From Haloarcula nitratireducens (lineage in GTDB: Archaea; Halobacteriota; Halobacteria; Halobacteriales; Haloarculaceae): a stretch of DNA of 64,000 bases. Location of the stretch: positions 992,001-1,056,000 of the forward strand of contig NZ_RKLT01000001.1 of the NCBI RefSeq assembly GCF_019599505.1, in the 5' to 3' direction. The notes below the pieces were generated by a model, which was not told the origin of the DNA, made no database searches, and saw nothing but the letters and a program-made list of their open reading frames with translations. The translations under genes were made by a program, and so were the position numbers. Shown here piece by piece: positions 33,876 to 43,389 of this stretch. Position 1 is the first letter of the stretch; each line of letters starts with the position of its first letter.

Positions 33876-36374
33876 TCAGCCGACGTACCGCGCCCAGAGC
33901 ACGACGACGCTCGGCGTGACGACCATCGCCGTGAGATACGAGTAGAGGATGGAGAGCGCCGTGAGCACGCCGAACTGTCCCAGAACCGGGGTGATGGCGA
34001 GCACGAGGACGCCGGTTCCGCTGACCGTAGTCAGCATGCTGCCGGTGAGCGCGCCGCCGGTACCGGTGACGGTGGCCCGAAGCGCCGAGACGACCGCGTC
34101 GGTCCGCGTCTCCGTCCCCCGTCCTTCGGAGGCGAGTTCGCTCTCGTCGTCGACGCGCGCGTCGTACTCGTCGACGAACCGGTGGACGAAGTGCGCCGAG
34201 TAGTCGATGCCCAGCCCCAGCGAGATGGAGAGGATGGTCGCGGTGAGCGCGTTGAACGGGAGGCCGAAGTACCGCATCGTTCCGGCGAGCAGGGCGATCG
34301 TGACGAGAATCGGGACGAGGTTGACGACGCCGAGCGACGGCCGGCCGACGAGCGCGTAGTAGATCACGACGAGGAAGACGGCCGTCGCGGTCAGCGCGAC
34401 GAGGAGGCTCCGGACCGACGACAGGAGGATCGCGTCGGCGACGTCCTGAAAGACGACGACGGCCCCGGTCGCGGTGGCGTCGTACCGATAGCGGTCGGCG
34501 ACGACCCGCGCGTCGCGCGTGACGGCCGACTGCTCGGCGTCGCTCTCGGTCGTGTAGACGACGCGCGTGCTCCGGAGGTCCTCGGTGACGTAGCGAAGCG
34601 CCTGCTCGCGGGCCGACGAGGACAGGAGCGCGTCGAAGATGGCCTCGACGTTGTCGTCGGGAACGCCGTCGCCGTCGACGTCGCTCCGGCGGAGCAGGCG
34701 AGCGAACGACGCGGATTGGTTCGCGTGCGACCGGATCACGTCGAGGATACTCTCGGCCTCGGCCCGCCGGTTCTCCGCGACGAACGACTCCGGCGGGTCC
34801 AGCCCCGCCCGCTGGATGGATTCCAGGGCGTCGTCCTGGCGCAACGGCCGCCTGAGGTAGACGACGACGGTGTCGTCCTGTGCCGAGGCGAAGTTCTCTT
34901 CGAGGAAGTTCGTCCGCTCCGTGACGGTGTACTCGCCCGGTCGGAACGGCTCGGGCAGCTCTTCGAGGTAGTCGGGATTGTCCTCCGGCGGGAGGAAGTC
35001 GTCCTGTGAGAACGCCGTGTCGACGCCGGTGCCGTAGTAGCCCGCCCACGCGGACCCGAGCAGCACGACGACGAGAAACGCCGCGGGCGCCCGTCGCGCG
35101 ACGGCGACCCCGACCGGGAGGACGCGCCCGAGCGGCGTCTCCTCGCGGCCGAGCGGTCGCTGGAACGGCATCGGGATCCCCAGCGATTCGAACAGTTCGT
35201 CCACCGCCACCTTCGCCGCCGGGAGGAACACGCCGAAGATGAGGAAGGTGAAGACGATGCCGACGGCCGCGATGATACCGAAGTCCCGTATCGGCCCGAG
35301 GTCGCTGACCGTGTTCGCGCTGAACCCGATGACCGTCGTCCCGGTGACGATGAAGAAGGCGACCAGCAACTGGCGGTTCGACACGGCCATCGACTCACGG
35401 ACGTCGAATCCCTCGGCGCGCTCCTCGCGGTAGCGGTTGATGGCGTGCAAGCCGAAGTCGATGCCCACCGCGAGCAACAGCGGCGGGATCGCGATGAGCA
35501 ACTGGGTGAAGGGGATGCCCGTGAGCCCCAGAAAGCCGAGCGTCCAGACGACGGTCATGAGCAGCGAGAGAACGCCGAGAAAGAGGTCCACGGGGTTGCG
35601 GTAGGCGTAGAGGAGGAAGACGAAGATGAGCGCGACGGCGGCGGGGACCACGATGAACAGCGAGTCGAAGATGATGGTCGAGAACTCCGCCGCGACGAGC
35701 CCCGACCCGAAGACGACGACGTTCCCGCCCGCCGGTTGGACCATTCGCTGGATTCGCTGTTGAATCGGTGTCAGCGGGCTGTCTCCGCCCATTCCCGCGG
35801 CCTCGTCGACGCCGCCGGGGATGCGGTGCTGGACGACGGTTATCGTCGCCGACGCCCGGGCCGACTCCGCGTTGAAGTCCTCGCTCAGGAGGCTCCGGAA
35901 GCCCGGCCCCTCGGCGGCCTCGCCCACCGCGCGGTCGATCTCCGCCGGAGCGGCGTCCTCGACGGCGCGGATCTGTTCGTCGGGCGTCGTCGCCGACGGG
36001 TCCAGCGTCCGGGCGACGGTCCCGGCCGCGCTGTTCGTCGAGGCGACCCGGAGGTCCTCGCGCGATTCGAGGCGTTCCAAGATTCCCAGCATCCGCAGGA
36101 GTTCGGGTTTCGAGAGGACGTTCCGCCCCCGGTGAATCAACTGCGTACTGCCGCCGCCGGTCTCGAACGTCGGACCGAAGTCCTCGTTCACCCGGTCGAA
36201 CGCCGTCTGGGCGGGGCTGTCCTGCGTGAACTGCTCGGTCCCCGCCTCGGTCGAGATGGTCGTCAGCCCCGGGGCGAACAGCCCCGTCACGAGGAGGAAG
36301 GCGACGACCACGGTGGTCGGCCGCCCGACGACGACGTCGTTGATGCGACCCAGAACGTCGTCCAGTGACGCCAC
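33876..36374 (-). CDS. RND/MMPL-superfamily exporter
   Basis: Membrane protein of 832 residues with twelve helices in two halves, each carrying a large extracellular domain of about 180-230 residues. Repeated MMPL hallmarks are AVGIDFGLHAINRYREE in the first half and GLGIDYSAHFVHRFVDEYD in the second, with Asp in the proton-relay helix. The GTG start at 36374 is separated by only three bases from the stop of the giant COG1361 protein gene, so the two are one operon. Family members move lipids, isoprenoids or siderophores out of cells. The cargo here is unknown, and the surface repeat protein is a likely partner. Confidence 0.92.
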   Translation of the reverse strand: MASLDDVLGRINDVVVGRPTTVVVAFLLVTGLFAPGLTTISTEAGTEQFTQDSPAQTAFDRVNEDFGPTFETGGGSTQLIHRGRNVLSKPELLRMLGILERLESREDLRVASTNSAAGTVARTLDPSATTPDEQIRAVEDAAPAEIDRAVGEAAEGPGFRSLLSEDFNAESARASATITVVQHRIPGGVDEAAGMGGDSPLTPIQQRIQRMVQPAGGNVVVFGSGLVAAEFSTIIFDSLFIVVPAAVALIFVFLLYAYRNPVDLFLGVLSLLMTVVWTLGFLGLTGIPFTQLLIAIPPLLLAVGIDFGLHAINRYREERAEGFDVRESMAVSNRQLLVAFFIVTGTTVIGFSANTVSDLGPIRDFGIIAAVGIVFTFLIFGVFLPAAKVAVDELFESLGIPMPFQRPLGREETPLGRVLPVGVAVARRAPAAFLVVVLLGSAWAGYYGTGVDTAFSQDDFLPPEDNPDYLEELPEPFRPGEYTVTERTNFLEENFASAQDDTVVVYLRRPLRQDDALESIQRAGLDPPESFVAENRRAEAESILDVIRSHANQSASFARLLRRSDVDGDGVPDDNVEAIFDALLSSSAREQALRYVTEDLRSTRVVYTTESDAEQSAVTRDARVVADRYRYDATATGAVVVFQDVADAILLSSVRSLLVALTATAVFLVVIYYALVGRPSLGVVNLVPILVTIALLAGTMRYFGLPFNALTATILSISLGLGIDYSAHFVHRFVDEYDARVDDESELASEGRGTETRTDAVVSALRATVTGTGGALTGSMLTTVSGTGVLVLAITPVLGQFGVLTALSILYSYLTAMVVTPSVVVLWARYVG

Positions 36375-36377
36375 GGG

Positions 36378-39300
36378 TCAGCCTCCGGCCGTCTCCGGGT
36401 CGTCGTCCGTCCCGGTTCCCCCCTCTCTCCCGTTCTCGTCGGCCGAACGCCGACGGCGATAGAGCACCGCCGCGACGGCGAGGAGGACCAGGAGAACGGC
36501 CAACAGGAGGAGCCACGGGATCCCGTCGTCGACCGGTTCGACGATGCCGACGGCGACCCGATAGGTGTCCGAGAGCTTCGTCTCCTCGTCGGGTTCGTCG
36601 TACTGGAAGTCCACGAGCAGCGGGTAGTCCTTCAGGGTCGCGCTCTCGGTCGCGCTTATCGCGAACGTCAACCGGACGGTCTCGTTCGGTTCGAGGCGGT
36701 CGACGAACGCCTGCTCGTCGTCGGTGCTCAGCGGGTCGTCGACGAACACTCGGGCGTCGACGTTGGCGACCGGAACGTCCGCGTTGTTCGTGACGTTGAG
36801 CGTTATCAGCTCGGTGTCGCCGGCCTCGATAGCGGCGTTCCCGGTGGTGACGCCGAACACCGGGCGTCTGTCGGCGACGCCGACGACGCCGGGCAGCGAG
36901 TCGCTCTCGCGGTTCTCGCGGTCGCGGTTCCGGTACTCGACGACGAAGGAGACCCGCCGGTCGCCGGGTTCGGTCTCGTCCAGCACCTCGACGGGGAACG
37001 AGACGGTGGCCGCTTCCTCGGGTGCGAGGCGGCCGACTGGCGACTCGTTCTCCCGGATCACGACGTTCTCGCTCCCCGCGGAGAGGCGGACGACGGCGTC
37101 GGTGACCGTCGTCGGGCCGCGGTTGGTGACCGTCGCCAGGAGCGTCCCCTCCGACCCGACCCGGAGCGTCCCCGAGACGTTGCCGACGGCGAACGATTGT
37201 TCCGGCGCGGCGGTCACGCCGAGGAGGGTGCTCTCGGCCGGTTGGCTGTCGCCCGTCTCGTCCTCGTAGGTGGCCCGGAGTCGGAGCGGGTAGCGCTGGC
37301 CGCCCCCGTCCTCGGGGGCCGTCACCTGATACGAGACCGTCCGCCGCTCGTCGGGCGCTAACTCGTCGACGAACCGCGACGCGTTCGCCGAGTCCTGGAC
37401 CTGCAGTTCGCCGCTCTGTGAGCGAAGCGAGACCCTGACTTGCCGTATGGCTTCCTCGCCGGCGTTTTCGAGCGTCACCGTGACGTTGCCGTCCTCGCCC
37501 GCCCGGACACTCTCGTTCAAGTCGACGACGCGGACGGTGTCGGTCTCGCCCGCGACCGACAGCGTCGAGGAGAGGGGGTCGGTCGCGCGCCGGTCGCCGT
37601 CGGCGGTCGTGTAGCGCACGACGAACTGGGCCTGCTTCGGGATGGCCGCCGCGTCTTCCGGGACGACGACTGGCAACCGGAACCGCGAGAACTCGCCCTC
37701 AGAGAGGTTGCCGACGGCGTACTCCGTCTCCCGCGGCGCGAGCGACTCGGTCGTCGAACGGATCTCGACGACGACGTTCTCGACGTCGCGCGGCCCGTCG
37801 TTCACGACCCGTCCGGTGAGGTCGCTCTCGGCCCCGACTTCGAGCGCGCCGCTGACGCCGCTGACGGAGAACGACTGTTCCGGGGCGGGCCGGATGGCGA
37901 GGGAGATCGCCTCCGAGCGCTGCCGGTCGCCGTCTTCGTCCTCGTAGGTGACCCGCACGTCGAACGGGTAGTCCTGTGGAGCCGTGTCGTTCGGTGCGGC
38001 CACCTGGAACCTGACAGTCCGGCGCTCGCCGGGGTCCCACTGGCCCACTGCGCGACTCCCGTTGACCCCGCCGCCCGCGCCGACGGTCAGGTCGCCGCTC
38101 ACCGACTGTAACTGGACCACCGCATCGGTGAGTTCCTCCTCGCCCGTATAGCGAAGGGTGAGCGCGACGGTGCCGTCCTCGCCGACCTGCACGTCGCTCT
38201 CGGCGTTCGTCACCCGGAACTGGTCGGCCGCGCCCGCGACCCGATAGCGGGCCGCCAGCCGCTGACTCTCCAGCACGTCGCCCTCGTCGTTGCGGTACTC
38301 GACGACGAACTCGAACTGCTTGCGACCCGGTCGCGCCCCGTCGCGAACGCGGATCGGGAACTCGAAGGTCGCGTTCTCGCCGCTGTCGAAGTTCCCGAGG
38401 ACGTACTCCGATTCGAGCGCCGCGAAGTCGTCGCCGGGCGGAATCACCCGGAGAACTGCCGACTCGGCGTCCTGTGGCCCCTCGTTCTCGACGACGCCGG
38501 AGATCGTGCCGTCCCGGCCGACCCGCAGCTGTCCCTCGGGGTCGTCGACGTCGAACCCCTGTTCGGCGTCCGGCGTGACCCCGAACTGAACGTCGTCCGC
38601 GACCTGCTCGTCGCCGTCCTCGTCGGTGTAGCGCGTCCTCACCGACACGGGATACTCGCCTGTCGCGGCTTCCGCCGGGAGCCGCGTCGCGAGGTCGAAG
38701 GTCCGCTCCTCGCCGGGGTCCCACCGGGCGACGAACCGCGACGTGTTCGAGGCGTTGCCGAAGCGGAGCGAACGGTCGAGCGAGGAGAACGTCACCCGGG
38801 CGTCGCGTAGCTCCTCCTCGCCGTCGTTGACGAGCGTCACGCTCGCCGTCCCGCGGTCGCCGACCTGCGAGGCCGAGTCGACTTCGACCACCTCGATCAC
38901 GTCGACTTCCTCGCGTATCCGCACCGTCGCGAACAGCGGGTCGCTCGTCCGCCGCTCCCCCTCGTCGTTCGTGTAGCGGACGGCGAACTCGAACTGCCGG
39001 TCGGTCGGCTCGACGGTGTCGTCGACTCGCAGCGGCAGTTCGAAGTCGACCTCCTCGTCCTCGTCGAGGTCACGGAGGGGAACCTCGCGCTGTCGCGGCG
39101 TCACTCCCTCGATGTCGGACCGGTACACCAGCACCGCGTCGGTGACGTCGCGCGGCCCGTCGTTCGTCACCGTCCCCTCGATGGTCCCGTCGTCGCCCAC
39201 CCGGAGGTCCCCGGAGACGTCCTCCAGGTCGAAGGACTGCTCGTCGTCCGGTTCGACGCCGAACTGCACGTCGTCGGCCACCTGGTCGTCCCCGTCCTCG

Positions 39301-40448
39301 TCGGTGTAGCGGGTCGTCACCGAGACGGGGTACTCGTCGGTCGCCGAGTCGTTCGAGAACCGCGTCGGGAGGTCGAACGTCCGTTCCTCGCCGGCCTCCC
39401 ACTCGCCGGCGAACCGCGTCGTGTTCCGCGCGTCGCCGAAGCGGAACCCGGCGTCGAGCGAGGAGAACGTCACTCTGGCGTCCGTCAGATCCTCGTCCCC
39501 CTCGTTTTCGAGGGTGACGGTCACGGTCCCGCGCGCGCCGACCTGCGCGTCGGAATCCACGTCCGCGACGTCGATGACGTCTTCCCGTTCCCGTATCTTG
39601 ACGTCGCCGAACAGCGGCCCGCTCGCCCGTCGCTCGCCGTCTTTCGTCGTGTACCGGAGCGCGAACTCGAACTGCCGCGTCGTCGGTTTCGCCGTCCGGT
39701 CGACCCGGAACGGGAGCGTGACGGTCCGGGAGTCGTCCTTCTCGAACTCGCCGAGGGCGACCTCGGACTTCAGCGGCGCGACGCCGTCGGCCGTCTCGCG
39801 GACGACCAGCACCGTCCGCTCGACATCTCGGGGGCCGTCGTTCTCGACGGTCACGTCGATCTCGCCGTCGTCGCCCGCCCGGAGCGACCCGTCGACGTCG
39901 TCGACGTGGAACCCCTGTTCCCGCTCGGGCTTCACGCCGAAGGAGAGCGGTGCCGACTGGACAGTGTCCCCCTCGGAGTCCGGATAGCGGACGACAACCG
40001 TGAGCGGGTAGCGCTGTCGACTGGCGTCCGCGGTGGGCGTGACGGCGAACTTCACCCGCTTTCGCTCGCCTTCCTCCCAGTCGCCGACGAACCGGCTCCC
40101 GTTGAGCCCGCTCCCGACGCGGATCTCGGGGTTCGCAGAGCGCAGCACGACCGTCGCGTCCGAGAGATCCCCGAGGTCCTCGTTCTCCAGTTTGATCGAG
40201 ACGGTCCCCGTTTCGTTGATCCGGAGGTCCTCGTCGACGTCCACGAGTCGGACTCCCCCGGTCCCCGACGAGTCGCTCTGCGTCGTCTCCTCGTCACCGC
40301 TACCGCCGTCCGTGCCGTCGTCTGTTCCGCCGTCCATACCGCCATCCGCAGCGCCCATGTCCGTCGTCGCCGCGAGCGAGCCGCCGGTAACGGTCGCTAT
40401 CGGTGCGGTAGCTACCAGCACGACCACGACGACGAGAGCGCGATTCAT
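36378..40448 (-). CDS. Giant COG1361/CARDB-type surface protein with eleven tandem beta domains
   Basis: Secreted, membrane-anchored protein of 1356 residues. A signal peptide (MNRALVVVVVLVATAPIATV) is followed by an acidic Ser/Asp/Gly linker to about 65. Then come eleven immunoglobulin-like domains of about 112 residues, each opening with a DLRVGDDGTI-like strand and TLENEG-type motif. They alternate as A and B types, five A-B pairs plus one terminal domain: the A type contains SRFVGDWEEGE-like and the B type NDGPRDV-like segments. The C-terminus has one membrane helix (about 1311-1330) and an Arg-rich cytosolic tail. It carries many N-x-S/T sites. Operon with the RND exporter downstream. 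Probably an extracellular scaffold or cell-envelope partner of the exporter. Confidence 0.88.
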   Translation of the reverse strand: MNRALVVVVVLVATAPIATVTGGSLAATTDMGAADGGMDGGTDDGTDGGSGDEETTQSDSSGTGGVRLVDVDEDLRINETGTVSIKLENEDLGDLSDATVVLRSANPEIRVGSGLNGSRFVGDWEEGERKRVKFAVTPTADASRQRYPLTVVVRYPDSEGDTVQSAPLSFGVKPEREQGFHVDDVDGSLRAGDDGEIDVTVENDGPRDVERTVLVVRETADGVAPLKSEVALGEFEKDDSRTVTLPFRVDRTAKPTTRQFEFALRYTTKDGERRASGPLFGDVKIREREDVIDVADVDSDAQVGARGTVTVTLENEGDEDLTDARVTFSSLDAGFRFGDARNTTRFAGEWEAGEERTFDLPTRFSNDSATDEYPVSVTTRYTDEDGDDQVADDVQFGVEPDDEQSFDLEDVSGDLRVGDDGTIEGTVTNDGPRDVTDAVLVYRSDIEGVTPRQREVPLRDLDEDEEVDFELPLRVDDTVEPTDRQFEFAVRYTNDEGERRTSDPLFATVRIREEVDVIEVVEVDSASQVGDRGTASVTLVNDGEEELRDARVTFSSLDRSLRFGNASNTSRFVARWDPGEERTFDLATRLPAEAATGEYPVSVRTRYTDEDGDEQVADDVQFGVTPDAEQGFDVDDPEGQLRVGRDGTISGVVENEGPQDAESAVLRVIPPGDDFAALESEYVLGNFDSGENATFEFPIRVRDGARPGRKQFEFVVEYRNDEGDVLESQRLAARYRVAGAADQFRVTNAESDVQVGEDGTVALTLRYTGEEELTDAVVQLQSVSGDLTVGAGGGVNGSRAVGQWDPGERRTVRFQVAAPNDTAPQDYPFDVRVTYEDEDGDRQRSEAISLAIRPAPEQSFSVSGVSGALEVGAESDLTGRVVNDGPRDVENVVVEIRSTTESLAPRETEYAVGNLSEGEFSRFRLPVVVPEDAAAIPKQAQFVVRYTTADGDRRATDPLSSTLSVAGETDTVRVVDLNESVRAGEDGNVTVTLENAGEEAIRQVRVSLRSQSGELQVQDSANASRFVDELAPDERRTVSYQVTAPEDGGGQRYPLRLRATYEDETGDSQPAESTLLGVTAAPEQSFAVGNVSGTLRVGSEGTLLATVTNRGPTTVTDAVVRLSAGSENVVIRENESPVGRLAPEEAATVSFPVEVLDETEPGDRRVSFVVEYRNRDRENRESDSLPGVVGVADRRPVFGVTTGNAAIEAGDTELITLNVTNNADVPVANVDARVFVDDPLSTDDEQAFVDRLEPNETVRLTFAISATESATLKDYPLLVDFQYDEPDEETKLSDTYRVAVGIVEPVDDGIPWLLLLAVLLVLLAVAAVLYRRRRSADENGREGGTGTDDDPETAGG

Positions 40449-40727
40449 CGGTCGTCGGCGAACCTATCGCGCGTCTCTCGCGGGAACGTCGGCCGCTCTC
40501 GGCGTCCGCTGCTGTGCGCCATCTACGCGACAACCTCCCGCGAGAAGCACTTTGTATGGCAGACTCTATCACGATAGCGTCGTGCTAACCCCCGACCACC
40601 CGGTATCCGGTCGCTCGCGTAATCCGGGATTACCGAGCGACGGGCCGGCGGTCACCGCGTCGCCCGTGGAACATGCAAGCACAGCTCGCTTTTTCCCGAA
40701 ACGTGGTATAGCCCGATGGAGGCACAC

Positions 40728-41081
40728 ATGAGCGACACAGAGACCGAAACGGTCGAACTCACAGAGAGCGAAGGCAGAGAAGTGATCAACGCCCTCGCCG
40801 AGCACCGAGTGGCGGAGTCCGGACGCGACGAGCGACGCGCCCTCAACGTCAAGGAGTTCCTCCAGCGCGAGTTCGGGTTCAAGGACGAACACTTCGACAG
40901 CGACGAGCACACCCTCGACGACGCGTTCCTGGACGTCTTCGACACCGACGACGACCACGAGATCGAGTTCTCCCGACCCGAAGCGTCCGAGATCGTCGAC
41001 GCGCTCGCCGACCACGACGAGTCCACCTCCGAGACGGAACTCCGCTCGAAGTTCCAACAGCAGTTCGATCAGCGGTTGTAG
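40728..41081 (+). CDS. Acidic helical hypothetical protein
   Basis: Protein of 117 residues (121 if the in-frame ATG at 40716 is used) beginning MSDTETETVELTESEGREVIN. Two related helical segments, EGREVINALAEHRVAE and EASEIVDALADHDES, suggest an internal repeat of about 80 residues. It is highly charged with no cysteines or membrane helix. A TATA-like gtggtata at 40703-40710 lies only about 20 bases upstream, so the start choice is uncertain. It is divergent from the giant surface protein gene. Function unknown. Confidence 0.7.
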   Translation: MSDTETETVELTESEGREVINALAEHRVAESGRDERRALNVKEFLQREFGFKDEHFDSDEHTLDDAFLDVFDTDDDHEIEFSRPEASEIVDALADHDESTSETELRSKFQQQFDQRL

Positions 41082-41200
41082 GCCTCGACGCTGTCTCTTT
41101 CTCTGCCGGCGATTCTTGACTTCGACCGTCTCGTTCCAAGACGCCCGCGCCTATCGAAACAACGCTCCGAGACGAGTCCGCTCGCCCGATCCGTGGTAAC

Positions 41201-41279
41201 TATTAACACATCGGCGACCGTAGCTACGGACGAACGTTCTGACGCGCCGAGCGACGGGAGAGTATCGGGACGAACGTTC
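41201..41279 (+). promoter_or_regulatory. Promoter and twin palindromic operators of the SnoaL-like gene
   Basis: TATA-like tattaa at 41201-41206. The 12-base sequence ggacgaacgttc occurs at 41228-41239 and 41268-41279, exactly 40 bases apart, which is close to four helical turns. Each contains the palindrome GAACGTTC, extended to CGAACGTTCG in the second copy. The first copy falls at the predicted transcription start and the second in the leader. This is the layout of a repressor binding as a pair of dimers. Regulator unknown. Confidence 0.6.
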
Positions 41280-41295
41280 GCCAGGGAGGACGCAT

Positions 41296-41718
41296 ATGGC
41301 AACAGCCACACCAGACGTCGAACGGCTCATGCGGGACTACCAGGAGCTCTGGAACGAGAAGCAGTACGGGAAGATACCCGAGGTGACCGCCGAGTCTATC
41401 ACCGTCCACGACCCCGGCCATCCGGAAGTCGTAACGGGCCGCGACGGGTTGGAAGCGTATCTCAGAGAGCTCCACGAGGGGTTTCCGGACTTCCACGTGA
41501 CCATCGAAGAGATGCTCACGAGCGGCGACATCGTCATGGCGAAGTGGACAGTCACGGGGACGCACGAGGGACAGTTCGGCGAGTTCCCGCCGACCGGTAA
41601 CGCGATGGAACTCGAGGGAATGGATAAGGTCCTGCTCGAAGACGGGAAGATTCTGGAACACCGGGCGCACTACGACACGCGGGAAATGCTCGAACAGCTC
41701 GGTCTCACAGAGAGATAA
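41296..41718 (+). CDS. SnoaL-like ester cyclase/NTF2-fold protein
   Basis: Small NTF2-fold protein of 140 residues: MATATPDVERLMRDYQELWN, then VHDPGHPEVVTGRDGLEAYL, FPDFHVTIEEMLTSGDIVMAKWT and ending EHRAHYDTREMLEQLG. These match the SnoaL-like polyketide-cyclase/DUF4440-related family (YxxxW-N, the GFPDFH motif, and W-x-x-x-G-T-H). No polyketide genes are present, so the real substrate is probably something small and unrelated. Preceded by a TATA-like box and two palindromic operator candidates, it appears specifically regulated. Confidence 0.88.
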   Translation: MATATPDVERLMRDYQELWNEKQYGKIPEVTAESITVHDPGHPEVVTGRDGLEAYLRELHEGFPDFHVTIEEMLTSGDIVMAKWTVTGTHEGQFGEFPPTGNAMELEGMDKVLLEDGKILEHRAHYDTREMLEQLGLTER

Positions 41719-41874
41719 CGACGCCAGCCGCGAACCCAATTTTTCGGAGCGTCGATCGGGCAGCGTTCGGTCTCGCGTCATTTCGGGATCCCCAGCCCTC
41801 ACAGACCGAACCGCGTCAGCGGTGAGCGAGTAGGGCGGAGGAAGTCACAAGTGGGCTGATGACGATTTCTTACT

Positions 41875-43302
41875 ATGCCCGGCTATCTGTGTGAGGAGTG
41901 TCAGCGGACCGTTCCATCTGCTCGCTACTGTCCTGAATGCGGGTCACCCTCGCCAGGAGAAGTCGCAGCAATCGAAGGTGTCGATGACAACGAGATGGGG
42001 AAGCACTTCTCCGAAATAGCGACAGATGCCCCGCACGAGAGCGTCTCCTTTCACAACCTCCGCTCGAGACACGAGTCCTACGACAAACCACTGGGCGGCT
42101 ATCTGAGACGGGACGAGCGACCCGAGTTCATCTGCGAACTCAAGAAGTGTACCGTAGAGACAGTGGAGGGTTCGTCGTGGAAGATCTCGGCGGGGGTACT
42201 CGATTCGGGACATCTCCTCATCACCGACGAACGAGTTCTCGCCCTCTTTCCGCGCGACGGGGAAGCGCAACTCGTCGAAGTTCCCCTCACCGAGACTGTC
42301 GGAGTCGATAGGTCTTCGAGTTGGCGGTCGGACAAACTCGTAGTTACGGACCTACAGGGATACCAGTACGAGTTCGCTCTGGATACCGACCAGGAGACGT
42401 TCGAGACGGCCGCTCGTACCGCCGAGGATCTGAACGAGAGCGTGGACTCCGAGGAGTCGAGCGCCGCGAAGTTCCACGACGAGATCGACGCGGAGATCGC
42501 CGACGCGGACGACGCGGAATCCGCTCTGTACGCGGTCGCGGCGCTGTTCGGAAAACGGTCCGAAGAGACCCATCTCGACCAGGTCGTCGCCGAATCCGAT
42601 TCGATGGCGGAGCTGGGACAGCAGATAGCCGCGATGCCGGGGATCGGCGATTCCCAGCCGGAGACGTCGGAGTCTGCGTCCACGACGCAGTTAGCCAAAC
42701 CGTCGGTCGACGTGACGGGCCTCCGACAGCGACTAGCTCGGAGTGCGAGCAACGCCGACCCGAAGGACGTGGGGAAGTACTCGCTGGGGGCCGTGCTCGG
42801 ATTCGGCACCGCTGCGGTGTCAGCCCCCTTCTCTACGACCGCCGGGATCGCCGCGCTTCTGGCCGGCGGCGCAGCGACCGGAGCCTACGCCAGTGCAAAC
42901 CCCCAGTCACTAGCGGCCAGAATCGAGCCGTTACAGCTCGCCGTGAACGCCAAGGACCGGAGCTCACAGCTCGCGTCCACGCCGGGCGCCGGGAGCCATG
43001 GGGCCGGTGCCACGCTGGGCACGGCCGAGTATCTGAGCCAGATGAACCACGGCGACCTCGACGAAGCGTACGCGAAGTGGCTCTCGGAGGTCGATATCGA
43101 GGCCGTGATCGAAGGCCAGAAGATGGCGACGCGGTACGTCGGTCAAGCAGGCGAGTTCGACGACCCACAGCGAGCGGGCCTACTCGGCGGTGCGGCCGGA
43201 TTAGCCTACGGGTACGCAGAGTCAGGAGAGGCGACCGACGAGCGCATAGACGGCGACGTCGTAGATGGACTGCTGGACGATACCGACGATCGGGAGTCTT
43301 GA
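41875..43302 (+). CDS. Zinc-ribbon/PH-like domain protein with a hydrophobic central segment
   Basis: Hypothetical protein of 475 residues. N-terminal zinc ribbon MPGYLCEECQR ... YCPECGSPSP (C-x2-C twice, first 25 residues). A bacterial PH-like or lipid-binding beta domain (about 75-190) contains GHLLITDERVLALFP and YEFALDTDQETFETA. A helical region follows. Residues about 305-345 are Gly/Ala-rich and hydrophobic (SLGAVLGFGTAAVSAP, AALLAGGAATGAYA), possibly two membrane helices or a glycine zipper. The C-terminus is acidic. G+C and codon use are somewhat lower than neighbours. It sits next to the tRNA-Trp with its debris of duplicated 3' end, consistent with accessory DNA. Confidence 0.8.
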   Translation: MPGYLCEECQRTVPSARYCPECGSPSPGEVAAIEGVDDNEMGKHFSEIATDAPHESVSFHNLRSRHESYDKPLGGYLRRDERPEFICELKKCTVETVEGSSWKISAGVLDSGHLLITDERVLALFPRDGEAQLVEVPLTETVGVDRSSSWRSDKLVVTDLQGYQYEFALDTDQETFETAARTAEDLNESVDSEESSAAKFHDEIDAEIADADDAESALYAVAALFGKRSEETHLDQVVAESDSMAELGQQIAAMPGIGDSQPETSESASTTQLAKPSVDVTGLRQRLARSASNADPKDVGKYSLGAVLGFGTAAVSAPFSTTAGIAALLAGGAATGAYASANPQSLAARIEPLQLAVNAKDRSSQLASTPGAGSHGAGATLGTAEYLSQMNHGDLDEAYAKWLSEVDIEAVIEGQKMATRYVGQAGEFDDPQRAGLLGGAAGLAYGYAESGEATDERIDGDVVDGLLDDTDDRES

Positions 43303-43389
43303 TCTCTCGACTTAGCTAGCGAGAGACCAGCGGAACTAATCAGTCGGTAGACACACTCACGGAGCTGTTTCGAGTGTGGAGGGCGAGAG

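Noticed and set aside
41224..41802. Minus-strand open frame covering the SnoaL-like gene
   Set aside because: It has no family features, and the NTF2-fold gene on the plus strand with its promoter and operators accounts for the DNA.
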